Assembly (NCBI GenBank): GCA_020247085.1
Contig: JADCJJ010000374.1
Coordinates: forward strand, 1-51,546
Origin: Myxococcaceae bacterium
GTDB lineage: Bacteria > Myxococcota > Myxococcia > Myxococcales > Myxococcaceae
Length of the DNA stretch: 51,546 bases
Direction: 5' to 3'
Made by a program: the position numbers and the translations under genes. The notes under the pieces are model-generated. The model was not told the origin of the DNA. It saw only the letters and a list, made by a program, of their open reading frames with translations, and ran no database searches. Of this stretch, positions 1 to 8,807 are shown in pieces; within the stretch, counting starts at the first letter, position 1, and every line of letters starts with the position of its first letter.

Positions 1-406
1 GCGCCACGTCAGTCGCGTGAGGCCGGGGGGCCGCGGCGCCGTCGCCGCTCGCTGCTGACGAGTTCGCGCGTCCTGCCCGGGCGCGAGGGGGCAGGCGCCC
101 GGCCGGGTGGCGGGCGCAGAGGGAGCGCGTCTCGTCAGCGGAGGGCTCGACCCGGGCGCCGAGGCGCGCCACGTCAGTCGCGTGAGGCCGGGGGGCCGCG
201 GCGCCGTCGCCGCTCGCTGCTGACGAGTTCGCGCGTCCTGCCCAGGCGCGAGGGGGCAGGCGCCCGGCCGGGTGGAGGGCGCAGAGGGAGCGCGTCTCGT
301 CAGCGAAGGGCTCGACCCGGGCGCCGAGGCGCGCCACGTCAGTCGCGTGAGGCCAGGTGTTCGAGGTGCCGTCGCGGCTGGCTGCTGACGAGTTCGCGCG
401 CCCTGG
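1..406. repeat. 165-bp tandem repeat, two full copies and a partial third
   Basis: The 10-mer GCGCCACGTC recurs at 1, 166 and 331, a period of 165 bp. Copies 1-165 and 166-330 differ at only a few positions, for example near 79/244 and 112/277. The third copy diverges after about 25 bp but regains the GCTGCTGACGAGTTCGCGCG block. The array may extend left of the window. No coding pattern is visible, and 407-613 up to the first gene holds nothing I recognise. Confidence 0.85.
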
Positions 407-613
407 CGTGGAGCGCGGCGCCCGGCCTCGCGCGAGGGTCTCTCGCGCGCCTCGCGAAGGACCGCTCGTACGCCTGAGCGCCGGTCGTCGTCGCCTGCCC
501 CGCCCAGGCGGACCCTGTCGCCGAACCGGGAGGCCGGCGCCTTTCGCTCAACCGCGGCCTCACCCGGCGCCGCCCTTGTGAGGTGTCGTCGCCGTCGGTA
601 CCGTGCCGCGTCG

Positions 614-1558
614 ATGCGCGCCATCGTGTACGAGCGCTTCGGCGGTCCCGACGTGCTCGAGCAGCGGTTGTTGCCGGCACCGGTGCCCCGCGCCGGCGAG
701 GTGCTGGTCCGGGTGAAGGCCGCGGCGTTGAACCCGAAGGACTCGTTCGTTCGCAAGGGCCGGTTCGCGTGGCTGAGCGGCCGTAGGTTTCCGCGGCTGC
801 TCGGCTACGACGTCTCGGGCGTCGTCGAGGTCGTCGGCCCGGGGGGCTCGCGCTTCATCGTTGGCGACGCGGTGTTCGGCATGCGCAACGGGTTCGACGG
901 CGGGACGGTGGCCGAGTTCGTCACAGTGCGCGCGGACGAGCTGGCGAAGAAGCCGGCGCGGGTGTCGTTCGAGGAGGCCGCCGCGGCGCCGCTGGCGTAC
1001 CTCACCGCGCTGCAGGCGCTGCGGGACTGCGGCGGGCTCCGCGAAGGAGGCGAGGTGCTCGTTCACGGCGCGTCGGGAGGCGTCGGCGTCTTCGCGGTGC
1101 AGGTGGCGAGGCGGCTCGGCGCGCGCGTCACCACCACCTCGAGCGCGCGGAACTTCGAGCTCCTGAAGGGCCTCGGCGCCGCCGAGACGCTCGACTACGC
1201 GGCGGACGACGGCCTCGGCCCGGGCCGCGCCTGGGACGTGTGCTTCGACGTCTTCGGGAACCGCTCGTTCGCCCGGGCGAAGGCCGCGCTGGCGCCGCGC
1301 GGCGTCTACGTCTCCACCGTGCCCTCTCCGGCGAACATCCTCACCGACCTGACGACCCGCTTCCGCCGCGGCCGCCGGGGCCGGCTGGTGGTGGTGCGCT
1401 CGAACGCGGAGGACCTCGAGCACCTCGCCGCCGAGCTCGAGGCGGGCACGGTGCGCGCCGTCATCGACCGGGTGGTGCCGCTGGCCGAGACCGCCGCGGC
1501 GCAGGCGCACATCGAGACGAAGCGCGCGCGGGGGAAGGTCGTCATCCGCGTCGAGTGA
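614..1558 (+). CDS. NAD(P)-dependent MDR-family oxidoreductase (quinone oxidoreductase/zinc-free alcohol dehydrogenase type)
   Basis: This is a 314-residue medium-chain dehydrogenase/reductase. The N-terminal GroES-like half opens MRAIVYERFGGPDVLE and carries the family's KAAALNPKD and GYDVSGVV segments. The C-terminal Rossmann half has the nucleotide-binding stretch VLVHGASGGVGVFAVQVA, which usually prefers NADPH in this subgroup. The Cys ligands of zinc-dependent alcohol dehydrogenases are not visible, so a quinone or enone reductase is likelier. The start at 614 is chosen because the homologous N-terminus begins there; an in-frame ATG at 578 adds only Arg-rich residues. It is followed 79 bp later by an exonuclease gene on the same strand. 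The substrate cannot be told from sequence. Confidence 0.88.
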   Translation: MRAIVYERFGGPDVLEQRLLPAPVPRAGEVLVRVKAAALNPKDSFVRKGRFAWLSGRRFPRLLGYDVSGVVEVVGPGGSRFIVGDAVFGMRNGFDGGTVAEFVTVRADELAKKPARVSFEEAAAAPLAYLTALQALRDCGGLREGGEVLVHGASGGVGVFAVQVARRLGARVTTTSSARNFELLKGLGAAETLDYAADDGLGPGRAWDVCFDVFGNRSFARAKAALAPRGVYVSTVPSPANILTDLTTRFRRGRRGRLVVVRSNAEDLEHLAAELEAGTVRAVIDRVVPLAETAAAQAHIETKRARGKVVIRVE

Positions 1559-1637
1559 GGGCCAGGCTGGCGCCGGGGTGGCGCCCGAGCGCCGAGAGAG
1601 GGTGGACACGGCGGCGGGCCCGGTCGACAACGCGGCC

Positions 1638-2522
1638 ATGCGCGTGCACCTCGTCGACGGCACCTTCGAGCTCTTCCGGGCCCACTACGCCCCACGCCCG
1701 TCGCACGCCGCGCCCTCGGGGAAGGACCTCAAGGCTACCGTCGGCGTGGTGGGCTCGCTGATGGCCCTGCTGGCCGACCCCGACGAGCGCCCCACCCACC
1801 TCGCCGTCGCCTTCGACAACCCGATTCGCTCGTTCCGCAACGAGCTGTTCGCTGGCTACAAGACCGAGGCCGGCATCGACCCGGCCCTGGCGGCGCAGTT
1901 CGACGACGTCGAGGCCGCCGTGGCCGCCCTGGGCATCGTCGTCTGGTCGATGAAGGACTTCGAGTGCGACGACGCGCTCGCCACCGCCGCGGTGCGCTTC
2001 GCGAAAGACCCGGCGGTCACCCAGGTGCGCGTCCTCACGCCTGACAAGGACCTCGGCCAGGTGCTCGACGGCGAGCGGGTAGTGCAGGTGGACCGCGTCC
2101 GCAAGCGGTTGCTCACCGAGGCGACCCTGCGCCAGGAGCGCGGCTTCGGCCCCGTGAGCGTGCCCGACTTCCTCGCCCTCGTCGGAGACACCGCCGACGG
2201 CATCCCCGGCCTCGATGGCTGGGGAGAGAAGAGCGCACAGGCGGTGCTGTCGGCCTTCGCGCACCTCGAGGCCATTCCCGACGACGCGCGCGCCTGGCCC
2301 GTGAAGGTTCGCGGCGCAGAGAAGCTGGCCGCCACGCTCGCCGGGCACCGCGCCGAGGCGGCGCTCTACCGGACCCTGGCGACGCTGCGGCGCGACGTGC
2401 CGCTCCGCGAGTCGCTCGACGAGCTGCGCTGGCCGGGCGCACCAAAGGCGGCCTTCCTCGAGTGGTGCGAAGCGGCCGGGGCCCGGCGCCTCGCCGAGCG
2501 GCCGCCGCGCTTTCGCGACTGA
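1638..2522 (+). CDS. Stand-alone 5'-3' exonuclease / flap endonuclease-like protein
   Basis: This 294-residue protein matches the N-terminal 5'-nuclease domain of DNA polymerase I, without the polymerase. The N-terminal metal-binding stretch is LVDGTFELFRAHYAP, followed by the FDNPIRSFRNELFAGYK substrate-binding segment. Acidic residues come next in FECDDALATAA and VLTPDKDLGQVL. The helix-three-turn-helix lies in VGDTADGIPGLDGWGEKSA. The family cleaves 5' flaps and RNA primers using divalent metals. The start at 1638 is chosen because the homology begins at MRVHLVDG; an upstream in-frame ATG at 1578 gives an unrelated leader. Its exact role in repair or primer removal is inferred. Confidence 0.9.
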   Translation: MRVHLVDGTFELFRAHYAPRPSHAAPSGKDLKATVGVVGSLMALLADPDERPTHLAVAFDNPIRSFRNELFAGYKTEAGIDPALAAQFDDVEAAVAALGIVVWSMKDFECDDALATAAVRFAKDPAVTQVRVLTPDKDLGQVLDGERVVQVDRVRKRLLTEATLRQERGFGPVSVPDFLALVGDTADGIPGLDGWGEKSAQAVLSAFAHLEAIPDDARAWPVKVRGAEKLAATLAGHRAEAALYRTLATLRRDVPLRESLDELRWPGAPKAAFLEWCEAAGARRLAERPPRFRD

Positions 2523-2551
2523 CGCTGCGCCGTGCCGGGCGGCTGCGTCGC

Positions 2552-3223
2552 TCACAGCCGGTTGATGATGAAGCCCGTCGCCTCGGCGGTGACGACCCGG
2601 CGCCGCGAGGCCCAGCCGAAGTTCGCGAGCACCATGGCCTCGCGTGCCTCCTCCCGCAGCGGCTGGGCCACCCACGTCGGGCCCTGGATGTCGGCCGTCG
2701 AGACCCAGCCGTCGCGCGCCTCGACGACGAAGCCCAGGTGGGCGCTCGTGCCGCCGTTCGCCGTCTCGAAGGTCGTCTTCACCCGGTACTCTTCGTCCCG
2801 CCAGCGCGCCACGCCGCTCAAGGGCCGCTCCGGGTCGCCGTTGAGGCGCAGCGAGAAGCCGTCGCCGTCGCACGCCACGCGGTAGGCGGGGTGGTTCAGC
2901 TTGTACGAGCCCATCCGCATCACCGGGGCCTCGGAGCCGGCCGAGCACGTGAGCTCGAGGAACGGCCGGCCCTGCCGCATCACCGTGAAGCGCGTGGTGC
3001 TCGACTCGTCGGTGACGCCTCCAACCCCGATGACGCTCACCCCGGTGGTCCGGCGCCGCTCGTCGACGCCGGTCACCGAGAACTCGTCGAGCCGCATGAT
3101 GGAGCTGCCGTAGGCCCCCTCGACCAGTCGCGCCGTGGCGGCCGCCCGCGGTGGCTTGAGCGCGACGGCGCAGGCGCTCTGAAGGAGGAAGCTGAAGGTG
3201 ATGAGGACGCGAAGCAGGTTCAT
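2552..3223 (-). CDS. Secreted or lipoprotein-like hypothetical protein
   Basis: This 223-residue protein has an N-terminal hydrophobic segment, MNLLRVLITFSFLLQSAC, ending in a Cys in a loose lipobox (LQSAC), so it is probably exported and perhaps lipidated. The rest is rich in short beta-type segments such as SVIGVGGVTDE and FSLRLNGDPERPLSG and has no motif I recognise. The start at 3223 is chosen because it puts the signal segment at the N-terminus; the reading frame upstream to 3451 is low-complexity. It converges with the exonuclease gene (29-bp gap) and points away from pomY. Function is unknown. Confidence 0.7.
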   Translation of the reverse strand: MNLLRVLITFSFLLQSACAVALKPPRAAATARLVEGAYGSSIMRLDEFSVTGVDERRRTTGVSVIGVGGVTDESSTTRFTVMRQGRPFLELTCSAGSEAPVMRMGSYKLNHPAYRVACDGDGFSLRLNGDPERPLSGVARWRDEEYRVKTTFETANGGTSAHLGFVVEARDGWVSTADIQGPTWVAQPLREEAREAMVLANFGWASRRRVVTAEATGFIINRL

Positions 3224-3582
3224 GGTGGCCCGGTTGGAAAGAGGGGGAGTGAAGCGGCCGCCGCCCGTCCACGCCGCGCACCACCGCAACCGCCCGCGGG
3301 CGCTCGGAGGCTCCCGGCCCGGCGTCTCTGCCGCAGGACGGGCCCGCCCCGCGCTGGATGGTTCGCCCCCCCCCCGCCGTCGGGCCGAGAAATCGCGCCG
3401 AGGCCGATTTACCGGCCCTGGCGCGCTCGCCGCGAGGGCCGGAAAAGCCAAATGGAATCAGCGGTTTACAGTGATTTGGCGAGGTTATAGGGTGCGCCGG
3501 TCGAAAAAGAGACAAGCCGCTACAGGCCGGTACGCTGGTGTGTTGGGACGGAGTCACACCTCCGGCACGAAAGGGCATCGAC
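3224..3582 (+). promoter_or_regulatory. pomY: Intergenic leader upstream of pomYZX
   Basis: This gap separates the divergent hypothetical gene from pomY. Most of it is G+C-rich, but about 3440-3500 is distinctly richer in A+T (AAATGGAATCAGCGG, TTTACAGTGATTTGG, GGTTATAGG), which makes it the likeliest place for the pomYZX promoter. I could not fit a -35/-10 pair with standard spacing. A strong ribosome binding site, GAAAGGG at 3569-3575, lies 7 nt before a GTG at 3583 and decides the pomY start over the in-frame ATG at 3538. Confidence 0.45.
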
Positions 3583-5682
3583 GTGAGCCATGAGCGCCCC
3601 GATGCGTTGCTGAAGAGCGCGCTGGAGAAAATCGTCTACTTCGAGGCGCGCGCGGCGCAGCTGTCGAACGACCTCGCGCAGGCGGCGGCGGAGCGCGAGC
3701 GGCTGAAGGGCGAGCTGGCGCAGGCCTCGCAGCGGGAAATCGAGCTGCGGCGGGTCATCGCCGAGCTCGAGGTGCGCACGCAGCGGGCGCACTCCGAGCG
3801 GGAAGAGGCGGCGACGGTGGCCGAGGCGCTGCGGCGGGAGCGCGCGGAGCTGCTGGGGAAGATCCTCGACGCGTCGCGCATCAACGGCGAGGCGAGCGAC
3901 TTCGACCTGGCTTCGTTCATCTCTGAGCTGCGCAGCGAGGTGATTCTGCGGCGGGGGGCGAGCGAGGCGCCGGTGCCGGTGCTGGTGGCCGCGCCGCCGG
4001 TCGAGGCCGAGCGCCCGTCCGCGCCGGCGTCTCTGTCGTACGTCACCGCGCAGGCCGAGCGGCTGGGCGCGCAGGGGCGGTTGACGGTGTCGGTGGCCGA
4101 GCTGGCGACGCTCGAGCGGGCGAACCCGTTCCCCGGGAGGGCTGAAGAGACGCTGTTCGGGTTCTCGGTGCGGGAGCTGTCGGCCCCCGACGCGTCGGCG
4201 CGGGTCCGGGCGGCGGAGCGGCTGGCGGCGCTGGGCGCTCCGGCGGCGGCGCCGGCGCTGGCGACGGCGCTGCACGCCGAGACGGAGGCGCGGGTAAAGG
4301 CGGCGCTCCTTGAGGCGCTGTCGTTGCTGGCGAAGGCCGAGGCGGTGCCGGTGGTGGTGCCCCAGCTGAGCGCGCCCTCGCCGGACGTGCGCATGACGGC
4401 GCTCAAGGCGCTGCTGCGGCTCGACCCGACGCAGGCCGGCCCGCACCTCGCGGCGGCGGTGAAGGACCCCGACGCGGCCGTGCGGCGGCGCGCCTCGTTG
4501 CTGGCGTTGAGCCTCGAGGGCCCGGCGGCGCTGGAGCTTGGAGAGACGGCGATTCGTGACTCGAACGCCGACGTGCGCTCGCTCGCGGCGCTCGTGCTGG
4601 GCGCCAGCGGCGTCGAGTCGGCGCGCCCGTGGTTGATGACGGCGATGCGAGACCCGGAGCAGCGCGTGCGTCGCTCCGCGAGCCAGGCGTTGTCGCGGCT
4701 GCTCGGCCAGGATGTCAGCCGGCTCGTCGACCTGGACGACGCCCAGCGGCGCCGCGAGGTGCGACGGCTCGCGCAGGTGCCGTCCAACCCGGTGAAGGCG
4801 AAGCTCGTGGCGTCGTGGCCGACGGCGCGCGCGGTCGCCGCGCCGGGGGCTCGCTCCGAGTGCCAGGGTCCGGCGTCGGTGCAGCCGGAGGGGCAGGCAG
4901 GTGGCGCGGGCGGGTCGTCGGCGCCGGCGGGTGGAGTGCGCGTGTCGGCCCCGCAGCCCGGCCTGCAGGCGGGTGGGTTGGGCTTGCCGTCTGCTCCGGC
5001 CGCAGGGCTCGCGGGTGGCGTGGCGGCGTTGCCCCCCCCGCGCATCGTCCAGGACGTCGCGGCGGCGCAGCGCCCGGCAGGCGAGGTGGTGTGCTCGCGC
5101 GCTCCCGGCGTGGCGCAGGCGGGCGGCCCGGCGTCGTCGGCCGCGCCGCTCGTCGCGCAGAGCGCCGGAGTCGCGCAGCGCCCGGTGGGCGAGGGAGCGT
5201 TCCCGGTCGCCACCGACGTCACGTTGGCGGCCAGGTCGGCGGCGGGGCGCTCCGAGGTCGAGTCGGCGCTCGTCGGGGCTCATGGTGCCGGCGCGGTCGC
5301 GCTGCACGCCGAGCAGGCCGTGCCCTTGGGCCACGGGGCGGTCGTCGAGCGCGCCGCCGTCGCGCCGGGCGCCGCGTCTCCATGGGCGGCGCCGGTGTCT
5401 GGCAGCGTCCGCACGCTCACCGCGCCGGCGCCGAGCTCGTCCGAGGGGGGCGCGGCGAAGGCGTCGCGCGTCGCCGTCGTCGTGCTCGAGGCGCAGCCGA
5501 TGGACGAGACCGAGCTGTGCGCCGGGGTCCTCTCCGAGCTCCGCGCCGCCATCCGCGGCCAGAGCGCCGACGCGCTGGCGTCATCGTTGAAGGCCTCTCC
5601 CGACGCCGTCCGCGCGGCGTGCGGGGCGCTGATGTCTCAGGGCCAGGTGGTGCGCCGCGGCCTCAAGTACTTCGTCGCCTGA
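3583..5682 (+). CDS. pomY: PomY-like cell division positioning protein (coiled coil, HEAT repeats, Ala/Pro-rich tail)
   Basis: This 699-residue protein starts at GTG and opens VSHERPDALLKSALEKIVYFEA. Residues about 5-105 form an Ala/Glu/Arg coiled coil. Residues about 185-405 are HEAT-type helical repeats with recurring 'D..VR..A...L' units such as PDVRMTALKALLRLD and DAAVRRRASLLALSL. Residues about 405-640 are Ala/Pro/Gly/Val-rich and probably disordered, and about 60 more ordered residues end the chain. M. xanthus PomY has this order: coiled coil, HEAT, disordered tail. There it stimulates PomZ ATPase and connects the PomXYZ cluster to FtsZ. It heads a tight operon, with 10 bp to pomZ. Identification rests on architecture and on pomZ and pomX next door. 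Confidence 0.85.
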   Translation: MSHERPDALLKSALEKIVYFEARAAQLSNDLAQAAAERERLKGELAQASQREIELRRVIAELEVRTQRAHSEREEAATVAEALRRERAELLGKILDASRINGEASDFDLASFISELRSEVILRRGASEAPVPVLVAAPPVEAERPSAPASLSYVTAQAERLGAQGRLTVSVAELATLERANPFPGRAEETLFGFSVRELSAPDASARVRAAERLAALGAPAAAPALATALHAETEARVKAALLEALSLLAKAEAVPVVVPQLSAPSPDVRMTALKALLRLDPTQAGPHLAAAVKDPDAAVRRRASLLALSLEGPAALELGETAIRDSNADVRSLAALVLGASGVESARPWLMTAMRDPEQRVRRSASQALSRLLGQDVSRLVDLDDAQRRREVRRLAQVPSNPVKAKLVASWPTARAVAAPGARSECQGPASVQPEGQAGGAGGSSAPAGGVRVSAPQPGLQAGGLGLPSAPAAGLAGGVAALPPPRIVQDVAAAQRPAGEVVCSRAPGVAQAGGPASSAAPLVAQSAGVAQRPVGEGAFPVATDVTLAARSAAGRSEVESALVGAHGAGAVALHAEQAVPLGHGAVVERAAVAPGAASPWAAPVSGSVRTLTAPAPSSSEGGAAKASRVAVVVLEAQPMDETELCAGVLSELRAAIRGQSADALASSLKASPDAVRAACGALMSQGQVVRRGLKYFVA

Positions 5683-5692
5683 AGGGACCGTC

Positions 5693-6649
5693 ATGGAACT
5701 GCCCCCCTACTCTCCCCGCCTCGCCGCCGAGCTGCTGGGCATCGCCCCGAAGGCGCTCAAGGCCGCCCTCGACAAGGACGCCTACACGCCCGAAGACGTG
5801 TGGGACCTGCGGGCCCGGCTGAACCTGTACCCGCCCTCGGTCGGCACGCGGAAGCAGCTGTTCCTCAACTTCAAGGGCGGCACCGGGAAGACGTCACTCT
5901 CGACCTCGTACGCCTGGCGGCTCGCCGAGATGGGGTACGGCGTGCTGCTCGTCGACCTCGACAGCCAGGGCCACGCCACCAAGTGCCTCGGCTTCGAGGG
6001 CGAGGACTTCGAGCACACGCTGCTCAACGTGCTGGTGAAGAAGGCGCCCATCAGCCAGGCGATTCAGAAGTCGCAGCTGCCGAACCTCGAGTTCATCCCC
6101 TCGAACCTGTCGATGTCGACGGTGGACCTCGCGCTGATGCCGATGGCCGGCCGCGAGTTCAAGCTCAAGAACGCGCTGAAGGAGGTCGAGGCCCACTACG
6201 ACTTCATCATCTTCGACGCGCCGCCGTCGTTCGGCCTGCTCAACCTCAACGCGCTGATGGCCGCCGACGACCTCATCGTGCCGGTGCTGGCCGACTTCCT
6301 GTCGTTCCACGGGCTCAAGCTGCTGTTCGAGACGGTGCAGAGCCTCGAGGAGGACCTGGGCCACGTGCTCGACCACGTCTTCATCGTGGTGAACGCCTTC
6401 AACGCCACCTTTAAGCTGGCGAAGGAGGCGCTCGCGGCGCTCAAGGAGCACTACCCCGAGTACCTGATGCCGCAGGTGGTGCGGCAGTGCACGCGGTTCG
6501 CGCAGGCGTCGAGCGAGGGCCAGCCCATCTTCGCGTTCGACCGCGACTCGAAGGGCGCCGGCGACGTGCAGGTGCTCATCGACGAGGTGATTCGGCGCCT
6601 GCAGCCGGGCGCTGCGGCCGAGCCGCAGGTCGAAGCGAAGTCGGCGTGA
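5693..6649 (+). CDS. pomZ: PomZ, ParA/MinD-family ATPase for division-site positioning
   Basis: This 318-residue P-loop ATPase has a deviant Walker A, KGGTGKTS, with G62 and K66, and D90 in LLVDLDSQGH. These positions coincide with residues I recall being mutated in M. xanthus PomZ (G62, K66, D90). A ParA-type Walker B, FIIFDAPPSFG, lies near residue 171. R268 sits where M. xanthus has a lysine that I recall being needed for nonspecific DNA binding. About 50 N-terminal residues precede the ATPase fold, as in PomZ and unlike the Soj-type ParA at 48.7-49.5 kb. ATP-bound dimers diffuse on the nucleoid and are released by PomX/PomY, bringing the cluster to midcell. AAGGGA precedes the ATG. Confidence 0.93.
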   Translation: MELPPYSPRLAAELLGIAPKALKAALDKDAYTPEDVWDLRARLNLYPPSVGTRKQLFLNFKGGTGKTSLSTSYAWRLAEMGYGVLLVDLDSQGHATKCLGFEGEDFEHTLLNVLVKKAPISQAIQKSQLPNLEFIPSNLSMSTVDLALMPMAGREFKLKNALKEVEAHYDFIIFDAPPSFGLLNLNALMAADDLIVPVLADFLSFHGLKLLFETVQSLEEDLGHVLDHVFIVVNAFNATFKLAKEALAALKEHYPEYLMPQVVRQCTRFAQASSEGQPIFAFDRDSKGAGDVQVLIDEVIRRLQPGAAAEPQVEAKSA

Positions 6650-6673
6650 CGGAGAACGAGAGGAGAACGAACG

Positions 6674-8281
6674 ATGAAGAAGGCATTCGACGCCAACGTC
6701 TCGCGCGCCCGCCCCAGGTTGCGGCTGGGTGCCATGATGGCCACCGAGGGCCAGGGCGTGACGGCCGAGCAGATTGAGGCCATGGCCCAGGCCGTCGCCC
6801 GCGAGCCGGTCGCTTCGTCGCGCGAGGCGCCGCCCGACCTGTCGTCGGCGGTGAAGTCACGACTGTCGGCGCGGGTGACGCGGCCGAGCGCGGCCGAGGC
6901 GCTATCGACGGCGCTGCAGGGGAGCGTGAGCGCGCCCGCCGCCGTGCGCCAGCCCGACGTCGCGGCCCGTCTGCGGGAGGGCTCGGTGCACGAGCTCGAC
7001 GCCCTCGAAGGGGCCGGCGCCGACGAGCGCGTCGCGGGAGGGGCGCCGCCCTCGTCCGCCGAGGTCAGTCTGGCCCGGGTCAGCCCGTCGCCGAGCGTCG
7101 AGGCAGGCGCGTCAGTGGCGGCCGTGCAGCCGTCGCCCGGCGAGGCGAACGGCGCCTGGGTCCACGCGTCGCCGGGCGCTGCGGCGTCCGCGCAGGTGGC
7201 GTCACCGCCCGAGGCGAGCCTCGCCGCGGTGGCCCTTGGACCGAGCGTCGAGGCGGCGGCCCTGACGCCGGCGCCGCAGCCGTCTCCCGTCGAGGCGAGC
7301 CGCGCCCGGGTCCACGCGTCGCCCAGCGCCGTGACGTCCGCGGTGGCGGCCCGCGTGCGCGTGTCGGGCGACGCGCCTGCGCCGGGCGTCGGCGCGTTGC
7401 CCCGGGACGAGCAGGCGCCAGAGGCATTCCGTGCGCCGGCTTCGGTCAACGCCGTGTCGGAGCCGGCGCGGACCGCCGCTGCCACCGTCGTCGCGCAGTC
7501 CAACGTCGTCGCGGAGGTCGTCATGTCGCAGTCCAGGCACGTCGTGCAGGCGGTGAGGGCGGCGGTCGAGGCGCCGGCCGAGGTTCGCGAGGTGCAAACG
7601 GCGCCCATCGAGCCGCCGGGGCCCGACGCCTCGGAGCGGCGAGAGCGCCTGCGCGAGCGCCTCAAGGCCGTGCGCGAGAACCCGCGCCCGGAGCCGCTGC
7701 CCGAGACGGTGGCCGAGGCCGGCGTGCTGGCCGTCGAGCGCATCGCGGCGCTCCAGACCGAGCTGACGAAGACGCGCGCGATGAACCTCGCGCTCTCGCA
7801 AGACCTCGAGGCGGCCCGTCGCCAGGCCGAGCGCGCCACCGAAGAGGCTCGGCTCCGCATGGACGAGGCACGGCGCCTGGCGGCGGAGATGGAGGGGCGC
7901 GTTCACCTGCTCGCGGAGCTCGAGCGGGAGCTCGCCGCCCTCGAGGGCGAGCGCAACGAGGCGCTGCTGGCGCTGCAGGAGTCGCGCGCGGCCTTCGAGG
8001 CGTCGGAGCGTGAGAAGCATGAGCTCGGCGAGACCGTCGCCGCGAAGGACCGTGAGCTCGAGTCGTCGCTGCTCGAGGAGGAGCGCCTCGCCAGCGAGCT
8101 CGAGGCCGCGCACGAGGCCATGATGGGACTCCGCCGTGGCGCCGACGCCTTGAAGGGCGAGCGCGACATGCTGGCCCGCCAGGTGGCCGACCTGACGAAG
8201 GAGCGCGCAGAGCTGCTCGAGGCGCGCAAGGCGCTCGAGGCCGTCCACCGCGCGCTGGCGAAGGCCTCGGTCGTCGCCTGA
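6674..8281 (+). CDS. pomX: PomX-like scaffold and PomZ-activating protein
   Basis: This protein has 535 residues. The first ~20, MKKAF... to NVSRARPRLRLGA, match the short N-terminal peptide of M. xanthus PomX that activates PomZ. The two basic residues I recall as essential there (K13 and R15) appear as R13 and R15. Residues about 25-315 are Ala/Pro/Ser/Val-rich and probably disordered. Residues about 316-535 are a long coiled coil rich in Glu, Arg and Leu that drives scaffold assembly in M. xanthus. The disordered part contains loosely repeated units around SPSVEA, QPSPGEA and HASPGA, and the protein looks longer than the M. xanthus one. It lies 24 bp after pomZ with GAGAGGAG as the ribosome binding site. 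Confidence 0.87.
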   Translation: MKKAFDANVSRARPRLRLGAMMATEGQGVTAEQIEAMAQAVAREPVASSREAPPDLSSAVKSRLSARVTRPSAAEALSTALQGSVSAPAAVRQPDVAARLREGSVHELDALEGAGADERVAGGAPPSSAEVSLARVSPSPSVEAGASVAAVQPSPGEANGAWVHASPGAAASAQVASPPEASLAAVALGPSVEAAALTPAPQPSPVEASRARVHASPSAVTSAVAARVRVSGDAPAPGVGALPRDEQAPEAFRAPASVNAVSEPARTAAATVVAQSNVVAEVVMSQSRHVVQAVRAAVEAPAEVREVQTAPIEPPGPDASERRERLRERLKAVRENPRPEPLPETVAEAGVLAVERIAALQTELTKTRAMNLALSQDLEAARRQAERATEEARLRMDEARRLAAEMEGRVHLLAELERELAALEGERNEALLALQESRAAFEASEREKHELGETVAAKDRELESSLLEEERLASELEAAHEAMMGLRRGADALKGERDMLARQVADLTKERAELLEARKALEAVHRALAKASVVA

Positions 8282-8335
8282 CGTCGGCGTCCGTCGGGCG
8301 TGGTGTTCGCTCGGGCGCCGGGCGCTCCACGGCCC

Positions 8336-8796
8336 GTCATGTGCGGTGGATGCCGACGCGGTGCCGTGGTGCGAGGACGCGCAGCCCCGGCGGTGTCGTG
8401 ACTCCGCCGTCGTCATGTGCGGTGGAGGCGGCTGCGACGCCGTGGTGTGAGGACGCGCAGCCCCGGCGGTGTCGTGACTCCGCTGTCGTCATGTGCGGTG
8501 GAGGCGGCTGCGACGTCGTGGTGCGAGGACGCGCGGCCCGGGCGGTGTCGTGACTCCGCCGTCGTCATGTGCGGTGGAGGCGGCTGCGACGCCGTGGTGC
8601 GAGGACGCGCAGCCCGGGCGGTGTCGTGACTCCGCCTTCGTCATGTGCGGTGGAGGCGGCTGCGACGCCGTGGTGCGAGGACGCGCAGTCCCGGCGGTGT
8701 CGTGACTCCGCCGTCGTCATGTGCGGTGGAGGCGGCTGCGACGGCGCGGTGTGAGGACGCGCAGCCCCGGCGGTGTCGTGACTCCGCCGTCGTCGT
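8336..8796. repeat. 76-bp tandem repeat array, six copies, directly after pomX
   Basis: GTCATGTGCGGTGGA recurs at 8336, 8412, 8488, 8564, 8640 and 8716, a strict 76-bp period. Copies 2-6 differ at only a few bases; copy 1 is the most divergent. The unit contains GGTGTCGTGACTCCG and a direct CGTCGTCAT. Each copy can be read as a ~70-residue Arg-rich frame, but these overlap and merely repeat the array, so I treat them as non-coding. It begins 55 bp after the pomX stop and ends just before the convergent small gene at 8808. Confidence 0.9.
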
Positions 8797-8807
8797 ACGC
8801 CAGCCGC

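Noticed and set aside
560-1663. 367-residue minus-strand frame opposite the oxidoreductase
   Set aside because: The plus strand has clear MDR motifs; this is an antisense shadow.
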